From the NCBI GenBank assembly GCA_021904315.1, contig CM038914.1, forward strand, positions 18,587,065 to 18,651,064: DNA of 64,000 bases, given 5' to 3'. Below are positions 21,301 to 28,051 of this stretch, one piece after another. A program made the translations under genes and the position numbers. The stretch is from Sphagnum magellanicum. Taxonomy: Eukaryota > Streptophyta > Sphagnopsida > Sphagnales > Sphagnaceae. Numbering within the stretch: the first letter of the stretch is position 1; every line of letters begins with the position of its first letter. Under the pieces are notes generated by a model that did not search any database, was not told the DNA's origin, and saw only the letters and a program-made list of their open reading frames with translations.

Positions 21301-23145
21301 ACTTGTGTACTTTTTCAAATGTACACAACACCAACACTAGTTCAATCAACTTGCAATTCTAGTGATGCAACCACATGGCACCTCGACCAAGTACACTTGC
21401 CTATCTTCAACACTCTACATTTCACTCTCAGTGTTGGGGGGGAGGAGGTACCATGTAATTTGACTCAAGTTGAGTCTAATACACCTGGAGGTGCATCAGC
21501 TTCTGGAGAAACAATCACAACCTTCTACGAATCTACGCAGTTGGATAGTGGAGAACCCAATACACCAGGTTCTTCAAACACACTTTCCAACTCCATTCCA
21601 AGTGTTTCCAACTACCCTTTCATTATGGGGAACCAGCTCACCAAGAAGGAAAGAGACCAAGTCACAAACTTGCTAATTAAGTATGAGAATGTGTTTGCAT
21701 TCTCAATGAAAGACTTAGGTAGGTGTAAGACCATGCAGTTTTCTATAGACCTTACAGATGAGACACCTGTCTATCGAAGGAGGCATAGGTTGAGCAAACA
21801 TGAATGGGAACTGGTAGATGAAAGATGCAAAGAGCTCCATGAGGCCGGTTTCATTCAGCCATCAAGTTCTGATTTCGCAGCCGCTACAGTAATGCCAGCA
21901 AAGAAAGATTCAACTGGATTATGGACTGAGAAAAGGATGTGCGGGGATTATAGGCCTTTGAACCTAGTTACACCGCAGGATAGGTACCCCATGCCCATCC
22001 CTGAAGAATTGTTTGATAGCATTGGAGATTCAAACATCTTCACAATTGTGGATCTGAGGCAAGGTTTCAACCAGATTGTGCTCGCTAAGAAGGATCGCAA
22101 AAAAACAGCATTCCATGGAAGCAACAAGTTATGGGAATGGCTTGTGATGCCTTTTGGATTGAAGAATGCACCTGTCTTCTTTCAACGAGTCATGGACCAG
22201 GTTCTCGAAGGGGCAGATTTCCTGAAGTGCTACATAGATGATGTCCTGGTGCATAGCAAGGGACTCCTGCAGCATTTGGTTCATCTCGAGGAGTTATTCA
22301 AGAGGCTCCATGAAGTTAATATGAAGATCCATCCTAAAAAGTGTGAGTTTGCTGTCACCTCAGTAATCTACTTTGGACATAGAATTTTGCCAAATGGTAT
22401 TATGGCTCATTGGGCCAAAGTAGTAGCCATTTTGGAGATGCCCAATCCTACTGATGTTCACACGTTGAGGAGCTTCATTGGACTATGCAATTACTACAGA
22501 ATTTATGTCCAAGATTTTAGTACTATTGCTCATCCTCTCTATGCATTGTTAAAGAAGGATGTTGCTTGGACATGGAGTGATGAAGCTCAGGAAGCTTTCA
22601 ACACACTCAAGGAAAAGCTTTCAGAGTTCCCCATTCTGAGAAGACCTGATTTCAACAAGGTTTTCATTCTACACACTGACTGGAGTGCTCTTGGTATTAG
22701 AGCTATTCTTGGCCAACTTGATGAGGAAGGCAAGGAATATGTTATCGCCTATGCATTTCGAAGCAACAACAAGGCTGAGAGCAACTACTCTTCATATGAG
22801 GGAGAGTGCCTTGCTGTTGTATGGGCCGTCATACATTTCAGGCCCTATCTTTATGGCACCAATTTCACTTTGTATACCGACCACCAACCTATCAAGTGGT
22901 TGATGACCAATGATAAGCTTACTGGTAAGTTAGCTCGTTGGGCGCTTATACTTCAAAAGTATGAGTTCAAGGTTATTCACCGACCTAGTATTACACATCA
23001 GAATGCGGATACCATGTCACGAAGACCCCTCACTACCTCTGAGGATTTTTCAGAAGCCAGGCAAGATTTTGACCAAATTCCAGGAGTACCTGTATCTGAG
23101 GCATCTAGTTATCTTGCACTATTGCAATGCAACTTGGTTGAGTAG
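18340..23145 (+). CDS. Nucleocapsid-protease-DNA methyltransferase-reverse transcriptase-RNase H polyprotein segment (1601 aa)
   Basis: Same frame as the Gag segment; codons from 18286 are already open, so the ATG at 18340 is only nominal. Order by residue from 18340: two CCHC knuckles (CX2CX4HX4C twice, about 11-46); a short coiled coil (about 110-135); aspartic protease with LLDTGA (Asp 453) and a DVLIGQEAL strand; the C5-cytosine methyltransferase (about 670-995, listed separately); reverse transcriptase (about 1115-1355) with a DLRQGFNQI first catalytic Asp and YIDD at 1298-1301; RNase H (about 1420-1560) with HTDWS, YEGE, YTDHQ and NADTMSR. Every catalytic motif of protease, RT and RNase H is intact. 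The frame ends at TAG 23143-23145, again one transition from a Gln codon, and continues in frame into the integrase. A family member normally lacks any methyltransferase between protease and RT. Confidence 0.9.
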   Translation: MHTATPILPSCNYCGNPAHKASECNIPSEDLFCDYCGKEGHQESVCFAKFPERKQLRLQRQNLPASSAVPQPKAKAPQPSTQALPTKGNSNKNAKKKEHNADKREVLQAHAIQVQTLQNELESLRAQLANLKGKSSQPAGHAQPVQDSGSREGPPRSFYGLPHDAMVGEYVLSTPHNSSLTPEFATSFCPSYVAAQEASVAPRVSTTRQVIQTDGLAFSSSPRTRARGARAVMPQSFCPLNMEEERTLLARGEETTTPQAVRASNSRVPGVHVHQENTQFSTNQLMECQLQMHEVAQKLVSTPLFSFQDLKLSTKDIIAILEDTLNITSGPLPILDPHATEVPSNTLERHSIGSHVVDGVRNLVTSSSMAKLVGFPTSDSTFTYQKGVQNTSLMDLLLSKGVVDSHALHKVSHSFLKVVPSERTSIATGVAIVDNTGLAIQVGGHTPRVVLLDTGAQPVILGVQFAKKMGMLDSKLRKSMWQICTVSGSVEEVLGESSDLIALKFNKGTDQELCLQVRCLVTNATSYDVLIGQEALFPPGFTIDNWFEHAYYRVDWETDGHHLGYIPLDLHGNHSPMAHHCMLKEAHTISYIQQASHEWIEGDEEEIAYVQATESLKVVPTDIQHGPEVLQRFKVAHKPLVKALSSFESMESHGEPIKPLLRQLITWTPPKEGITLLELFGGISTGLEALLQSGMVVRKYFYVDIDPIARQVAASRMKEFTTRFPQQFATTAWKASFTFLPSDIQLIQKKHMELLGPVDLIISGWECQGFSAAGFGEGLSDTRSGLFTNMVRLITWAQSISPTLGYVIENTPSQLDQREKVQEHYTLVKHYLGEPLLLDAAQCGSYAHRLRNWWTNLAPLSVLQLALKYTIRDPNLQVSHILDDQSSCQPVTRQEKPPWFPANTIGKPRGAWPTFVSFPGAHAFQGDGPGLVYRHASATWDEPSPEERERAMGFQAGTTSHTKVTRLERNALLGRGMDLNSLTWLLVTCVLFQMYTTPTLVQSTCNSSDATTWHLDQVHLPIFNTLHFTLSVGGEEVPCNLTQVESNTPGGASASGETITTFYESTQLDSGEPNTPGSSNTLSNSIPSVSNYPFIMGNQLTKKERDQVTNLLIKYENVFAFSMKDLGRCKTMQFSIDLTDETPVYRRRHRLSKHEWELVDERCKELHEAGFIQPSSSDFAAATVMPAKKDSTGLWTEKRMCGDYRPLNLVTPQDRYPMPIPEELFDSIGDSNIFTIVDLRQGFNQIVLAKKDRKKTAFHGSNKLWEWLVMPFGLKNAPVFFQRVMDQVLEGADFLKCYIDDVLVHSKGLLQHLVHLEELFKRLHEVNMKIHPKKCEFAVTSVIYFGHRILPNGIMAHWAKVVAILEMPNPTDVHTLRSFIGLCNYYRIYVQDFSTIAHPLYALLKKDVAWTWSDEAQEAFNTLKEKLSEFPILRRPDFNKVFILHTDWSALGIRAILGQLDEEGKEYVIAYAFRSNNKAESNYSSYEGECLAVVWAVIHFRPYLYGTNFTLYTDHQPIKWLMTNDKLTGKLARWALILQKYEFKVIHRPSITHQNADTMSRRPLTTSEDFSEARQDFDQIPGVPVSEASSYLALLQCNLVE
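18370..18477 (+). other. Two CCHC zinc knuckles (nucleocapsid)
   Basis: CNYCGNPAHKASEC and CDYCGKEGHQESVC both fit CX2CX4HX4C exactly. They bind element RNA during packaging. Confidence 0.95.
20350..21320 (+). other. Embedded DNMT3-like C5-cytosine DNA methyltransferase domain
   Basis: Motifs occur in canonical order, unlike the rearranged plant DRM enzymes. Motif I is LLELFGGISTG (from about 20365) and binds the methyl donor AdoMet. An acidic YVDID follows about 25 residues on (motif II). Motif IV is SGWECQGFS with the catalytic Cys at 20638-20640; the usual Pro before it (PCQ or PCN) is Glu here. Motif VI is YVIENTP, where ENV is usual. Then LLLDAAQCGSYAHRLRNWWTNL matches the DNMT3-style 'AHRxRxxWxNL' block (motif VIII). 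The C-terminus has ERERAMGFQAG and LLGRGMDLNSL (motifs IX-X, close to the DNMT3 'LLGR' ending). The domain is complete and uninterrupted. It would transfer a methyl group to cytosine, perhaps in the element's own cDNA. Activity is uncertain because of the changed motif IV. Confidence 0.9.
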
Positions 23146-23169
23146 CCCATTCTCGATATATGGGAGGAC

Positions 23170-24603
23170 TTGGACACTATGAGGTTTCTTCAACATGGGG
23201 AATACCCTCCCCAAGTTACTTCAAGTCAGCGAGATCGCATACAACAGCGGTCCAAACGCTATTCATGGAGGGACAATCACCTCGTCCGATGCTTACCACA
23301 AGGCAACAGAGTGGTTCCACCACCACATGAACGGCATGGTCTTATTCAAAAGGTGCACTCCGAGCTTGGACACTTTGGAGTTAAGCGTACTTATAGCCTT
23401 CTCGCTCCTCATTACCATTGGAGAGGTATGTATGCTCAAGTTCGAGACATCATTGCTAGGTGTGAACAATGTGATAGAGTGAAAACTTCTTTCTCCTCTC
23501 GACAACTCACGTTTTCTCCCCTCCCTATTCAGGGCATGTTCTATCGTTGGTCATGTGATTTAGCTGGAGAGTTACCACAAACCTCTAGGGGTAATGTTTA
23601 CATCATGATTATGATTGAACATTTTTCAGAGTGGGTTGAGCTTGTTGCGCTACCAGACAAGTCATCACACAGCACCAGTCAGGCTTTCTTACAACAGGTT
23701 CTAAGTAGATTTGGGGCTTGTGCTGAGTGCCTTACTGATCAAGGATCAGAATTCAGGGGAGAATTCCAAGACCTACTTGACCATGCTCTCATTGACCATC
23801 GTCAGACTTCAAGAGATCATCCCCAAGCTGATGGCCTTGCAGAAAGGATGGTTCAAACGTGCAAGAAAGGACTTCGGAAGATTTGCCTCACTAAGAACAA
23901 AGAGGATTGGGACCTGGCCCTCCCTTACATCGCCATGGGTTACAGGATGTCCAAACACGCCTCTTTATCTCATTTCTCTCCTTACTTTTTACTTTTTGGG
24001 AGACACCCCATTCCACCCTCTTCCATTACTGCTCAAATGGACCAGGTTGTGGACTTGGATTCCCCAGCCACTTGGGCTAGGGTCATTGCAGAAAGGGCTG
24101 CTCTATTCAGGAGGGTTATGCCCATGGCCATGGAAAACTTGTCCATTGCACAACATCGAGACACCTTATGGTATGCACACACACGAGGTGGCAGTTACAA
24201 ACCTAAGGTGAGACAATTTGATGTTGGTGATTTTGTGTATCTTCAGCGACAACCCAATGATACTTTAGACACTTCTTCCGGTCGCACTATTTTGAGGATC
24301 AAGGCAATCAGGCCTTCAGGTGTGTTGGAGTTACAAGGAGCTGACGGACGCACAATTCGTGATCATTCCAAAAATTGTGCGCCCTGCCACTTGCCGAACT
24401 TGGATCCTACCATCATCACGTCAACTTGGATTCCTCCACTTGATTATCCATGTCAAGTATGTCAGAGGACGGATGATGCTGATCAGATGCTACTTTGTGA
24501 CAACTGTAATGGTGGATACCATCTCTTCTGCCTCAAACCGGAGCTCACTCAAGTTCCCGTCAACAATTGGTATTGTTCATCATGTTCTCCCACAACACCT
24601 TGA
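23170..24603 (+). CDS. Ty3/gypsy integrase with C-terminal PHD finger (477 aa)
   Basis: It is in frame with the preceding segment, separated only by the TAG at 23143 and 24 open bases, so it is the polyprotein end. The HHCC zinc-binding domain uses His 63, His 68, Cys 98 and Cys 101. The catalytic core has Asp 130 (WSCDLAGE), Asp 190 (LTDQGSEF) and Glu 225 (DGLAERM), with 34 residues between the last two. A GPY/F-like C-terminal domain follows (FDVGDFVYLQRQP ... RTILRIKAIRPSG ... ILELQ-like). Instead of the chromodomain of many plant gypsy elements, the protein ends in a complete PHD finger (residues 428-472). The integrase joins element DNA to the host chromosome; the PHD finger would bias target choice by binding histone H3 tails. 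TGA at 24601 ends the frame. Confidence 0.92.
   Translation: MDTMRFLQHGEYPPQVTSSQRDRIQQRSKRYSWRDNHLVRCLPQGNRVVPPPHERHGLIQKVHSELGHFGVKRTYSLLAPHYHWRGMYAQVRDIIARCEQCDRVKTSFSSRQLTFSPLPIQGMFYRWSCDLAGELPQTSRGNVYIMIMIEHFSEWVELVALPDKSSHSTSQAFLQQVLSRFGACAECLTDQGSEFRGEFQDLLDHALIDHRQTSRDHPQADGLAERMVQTCKKGLRKICLTKNKEDWDLALPYIAMGYRMSKHASLSHFSPYFLLFGRHPIPPSSITAQMDQVVDLDSPATWARVIAERAALFRRVMPMAMENLSIAQHRDTLWYAHTRGGSYKPKVRQFDVGDFVYLQRQPNDTLDTSSGRTILRIKAIRPSGVLELQGADGRTIRDHSKNCAPCHLPNLDPTIITSTWIPPLDYPCQVCQRTDDADQMLLCDNCNGGYHLFCLKPELTQVPVNNWYCSSCSPTTP
24451..24585 (+). other. PHD finger (C4HC3) fused to integrase
   Basis: CQVC, then CDNC, then YHLFC, then WYCSSC give all eight zinc ligands in C4HC3 order. Acidic DDADQ precedes MLLCDNC, the typical histone-H3-binding strand region. 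Which H3K4 state it binds cannot be told from sequence by eye. Confidence 0.93.
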
Positions 24604-24644
24604 TTCCTACTCAGACCATGCCACGCTTTTCCCGGCTCAGGTCT

Positions 24645-24652
24645 GGGGGGGG
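24645..24652 (+). promoter_or_regulatory. Polypurine-tract-like G8 run
   Basis: 'ggtctGGGGGGGGA' lies 42 bp after the integrase stop, where a gypsy polypurine tract (plus-strand primer) is expected. An LTR should begin just after it. The 209 bp that follow do not match any sequence upstream of Gag that I can see. Confidence 0.55.
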
Positions 24653-24833
24653 ATACATGAGAATTTCATCTCAGCCTCCCTTGTGCATTGTGATATATGT
24701 GTGTGCATGCATCTCTTTGATTAGTTTCTACCTTTAATTGGTTTTAGGCTGTTTATTTAGTAGAGTTTCCTGCGGATTCACACCTTTATGACACTGTATG
24801 TCACGACACTACACGTCACGACATGACAATTTT

Positions 24834-24861
24834 TTGTGTAGACCATAGCTTGCCAACACCC
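24834..24861 (-). repeat. Right terminal inverted repeat of the large insertion
   Basis: Reverse complement begins GGGTGTTGGCAAGCTA, matching 15010-15037 at 25 of 28 positions. Confidence 0.85.
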
Positions 24862-25420
24862 ACAAGACTAAAAAGTGAGTATGGTATCAACAACGTTTAA
24901 ACCATGGAGAATGCAAAGCCAAGGATCTTGAGCAAGAAGTTTGGTTAGAGTACTAAAAGATGAGGAAGTGGTCTAGGTTGAACATCATAAGACAATAAAA
25001 AAGCTCTAGGAATAATTAGAGAACTTTGACAACAAGACCAAAAAGTGAGCATAGCAACAACAAAATTCAAACCTAGGAAAATGTAGGGTCAAGAATAGTG
25101 AGTAAAAGGTTTAGCTAGAGTACCAAAAGATGAAAAAAAGGTTTGGGTCAAACACCATAAGACCATCAAGAGTTCCAACAATAATCAATAAGTTTTGACA
25201 ACAAAACTAGAAAATGAACATGGCAATAACAAAGTTCAAAGATGGTAGAATGCAAGGCCAAGAATAATGAAAAGAGGTTTAGCTAGAGGACCATGAGATG
25301 ATGAAGTGGTCTAGGTAACATTAGAAGATTGTCAAAAGCTCCAACATTAACTAGACCAAAAAAACATCAAAAGTTGTCACCAAGCTCCTCGTTGGGATGT
25401 ACTAGTTTGTGTGTGAAGAA
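24862..25420. repeat. About 170-bp tandem repeat (satellite-like), right part
   Basis: Continuation of the array broken by the insertion. The 'aagaccatcaa(a/g)agc' anchor variants fall near 24989, 25159 and 25325 (170 and 166 bp apart). The first partial unit begins with ACAAGACTAAAAAGTGAG, which follows on directly from the left flank. Confidence 0.85.
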
Positions 25421-26700
25421 AACCATTAAGAAAATGAATAAAAGCTCTAGTTGTTGGTAGCAAGTTGCATGAGAAGAAGAATTGGTTCAAGAAAATGAAC
25501 AAGATCTCCGGAATTCTCCAATGTTTGAACAAGACAATGAATGCAAAAAGTTGAACATGAGCTCAATGACCATGGCAATGGCACTCGAGCCATTGAAGTT
25601 ATTGCAAACAAAAGTGTGACAATGTTGATTAGAGTAAAAATGTTCCCCTGGTGTGGCACTTTGAGAATCATAAGATGCAAAGTATGAATAAGATCATAAT
25701 CATTAATTCATACAAATTTTAATTTTGTACAAAATATTTTTTATGGACTAACATCACACATTTAAAGATTTGTTCCTTGCATTGTATACAATTTTGCACA
25801 TATATTTTTGTCGATGTGAAAGAACTTGAATGTAATAATATATATATATTTTTAATGATAGGAAAAATAATGTTGACAAATCAGGTTTGGTGTGTTGAGT
25901 AATAAAATGCACATTGGATGCACATGGTACAAAACATGTTTAAAGCTCCAAAACTAAAAGTGACGAAAGAACGAATACTTTAAATGTTTGCCCACCAACC
26001 TATCAACCCTACATATATCCTGAAACCATTCAAGGAAGAAAGGTGAGAGTTGAGGAAAAAGATTTGACATTAAAATATACCCCTTAAAGAAAACATGGTT
26101 CTTTATTAAACAAAAGGTGGATGTTGAAAAAAAGATTTGATTTCAAAAACTACTCCTTAAAGAAGAAGTAATTCTTAACTAGTGTTAGCCAGCTATTGAA
26201 AAAACATGCCCAATTATCAACTTGGCTATTGATAACCTATGAGTTGATTATTGGTTTTTTTGAAAATTGATAAATTGTAACTTACGTGTCTAATATTGAA
26301 TTTTCAAAATTTATTAACTTACCTTGATGACCCAATTATCAACCAAATAGGTTATCAATCTTAAAACATCAACCACGTTTATTATTTAAAAAATAAAAAG
26401 GATTTTTTAAAAGAAAAGAAAATCTTATAACTCACATATGACTGAAAATATAATCAATTTATTATTACAAATAAGAATAATGAAATAAATTGATAATCAT
26501 GGGTATTATTACTTTGATAATGAAATTGATAACCAAAACGTTTTAACTTAAATTTTAAGCATTTGAGAATGTGCTTGAGCAGTTATTGCCAAAAAGCAAA
26601 AGCTGGGTAGCCTTTATTTAAAGAGCATGGTGATAGATTGTGCATTTAGCATATCTAGGGTACAATCAAAATTTTATTATTTTTGTAAAAAACACGTTTC
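25421..26700. other. AT-rich intergenic
   Basis: No gene recognised. Between 26200 and 26370 the motif 'aattatcaac' and its complement 'ttgataa' recur many times, giving weak hairpin potential. Confidence 0.4.
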
Positions 26701-26710
26701 CCTTGAGCAC

Positions 26711-27178
26711 TTATCCTACACCAGACTCAGAAGTTGAGTGCCCCATCAAATTGATTGCTACTGTTGTAGTGTCTGCCACCACCATGTGTGGACTGAACCA
26801 TTGAATCTCAAGCGCTGCATCCCTGGGGATTATATCTACCAAAAACACTAGTCTACTCAGCCACATATAATTCTTGAGAAGAGAACAAGACATCCTGTTA
26901 GTACCATAATAACAAACTAAATAATTAAATAAAGGAAAAACACCCGCCAAGGGAACAAGAGAAGAAAAAAGAAAGGATCGAAATCCAAATGAAAGATCAC
27001 ACCTGAAAGTGTAGAGCGCACAATGAGGAGCCTTAACAGGAAAAAACACAAAACCTTGCACCTAAACCCATCATCAATAGCATGAAGCAAGTCATGCAAG
27101 GAGATGATCAGAAAACCTGGAAGGACAACAAGCCTAGTAGAGGCCTCTCCTGCTGCCACAACTGCTTGCCACAACATC
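26711..27178 (-). other. Possible two-exon gene fragment, unidentified
   Basis: On the minus strand a frame from 27178 (after an 'accacag' acceptor-like site) to about 27062 ends at a 'gtgcaag' donor-like site. It could join, through a 'ctaacag' acceptor near 26895, to a frame ending at TAA 26711-26713, giving ...LLHAIDDGFR-MSCSLLKNYMWLS... in phase. I recognise no domain. The composition is less AT-rich than its surroundings, but both splice sites are weak guesses. It lies divergently about 0.9 kb from the KCS gene. It may be random, a pseudogene or a real small gene. Confidence 0.2.
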
Positions 27179-27663
27179 CTGTGGTTTAATACTATAGTCT
27201 GAAGTCACTTAAAGGCACATTTTCATGAGTGCACATTGGTCCACTATTTGTACTTTTCCCCACCCAAATAGTTAGGGTTTTAATGCAAAAAAATTCACAA
27301 ACCCACTCACTATTTCTGGGGGGTGCCTCAGCCACCCCACCCCCCAGTCTAGAGACACCCACCAGTGACCATTCTCATATATATGCCAAATCACATTACC
27401 TCAAGAACCAGTTATACAAGTGCAAAAAGTATTCTGACTTCGGTTCAGGTCACATTAACTCTCATCACCTCTGAAACTGTCAAGCATCTCTTCTTTCTTT
27501 CGAAGAGGTTTGAGAAATCTAGTGACCTGAGCAGAAAAAGCCCTTCACATATAATTTTGATCAAATTAATTGCAGTTAGATAGTGGGTGGGGGAGAAACA
27601 TGGAAACTGGCGCTGACTAGTCTATCTTCAGCCACTGTAGAAACCAATCAGTCAATCAATGGG

Positions 27664-27667
<4 letters not shown>

Positions 27668-27694
<27 letters not shown>

Positions 27695-27820
27695 TGTGTG
27701 TGTGTGTGTGTTTTTGTTACATATGAAGTAAGTCAGGACTCCGGAGAGAGAGAGAGAGAGAGTGTGTGTGTGTGTGTTTTTGTTTGGGTTTGTGTGTTGT
27801 TGTTGTTGTTGTTGTTGTTG
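27668..27820 (+). repeat. (GA)n/(GT)n/(GTT)n microsatellites in the KCS leader region
   Basis: Two GA runs, each followed by a GT run (27668-27710 and 27745-27778), then a GTT run (27796-27820). They sit 230-385 bp upstream of the KCS start, where plant promoters and 5' leaders often carry GA/CT tracts. An effect on expression is inference. Confidence 0.85.
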
Positions 27821-28051
27821 GCTGTGGTGATCTTTGTTTGTTGGAACTTTATAAGTCAACTAGAGTGACTAGAGTCGACGGAGTTCTTTTAAAGCGAGTT
27901 CAGCTTGAACTTGTGAAGAAGTTGTTGAACCCGCATGGTTTTTCTTAGCTCCGATCGAGCTGCTGCTTGTGCTAGCTGCGGAGTTGTGTTGGGACTCCGT
28001 TCCTAGCTAGAGAAGTCCACAGAAGAATCTAACTAGGAGTACTGTTGCATC

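Larger units (their letters stand above)
15010..24861 (+). mobile_element. 9.85-kb TIR-bounded insertion carrying a Ty3/gypsy polyprotein with DNA methyltransferase and PHD finger
   Basis: The left end (15010-15037) starts GGGTGTTGGCAAGCTA and the right end (24834-24861) is its inverted complement, with 25 of 28 positions matching. ACAA(G) abuts both ends (15006-15009 and 24862-24865), and the surrounding ~170-bp satellite unit is continuous once the insertion is removed. Inside are an AT-rich left arm (15038-15767), a promoter-like segment, a GC-rich leader, one gag-pol frame with two stops, a G8 tract and a short 3' tail. I compared 24604-24861 with 15010-17193 by eye and found no direct repeat that could be an LTR pair, and no initiator-tRNA-type primer site. 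It could be a DNA transposon that captured a retroelement, a retroelement that lost its LTRs, or a new arrangement. Confidence 0.8.

Noticed and set aside
15768..24828. LTR pair with TGTCATG...CATGACA tips
   Set aside because: The tips are inverted as expected, but no target duplication flanks them, and the segments inside them at the two ends do not match each other.
15013..24858. LTR pair with TGTTGGC...GCCAACA tips
   Set aside because: The inverted match extends outward through GGG/CCC to the target duplication, and the 5' region contains no copy of the 3' tail. Terminal inverted repeats explain it better.
27656..27868. Short frames of Glu-Arg, Cys-Val or Leu-Ser repeats upstream of KCS
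   Set aside because: They are translations of GA, GT and GTT microsatellites.
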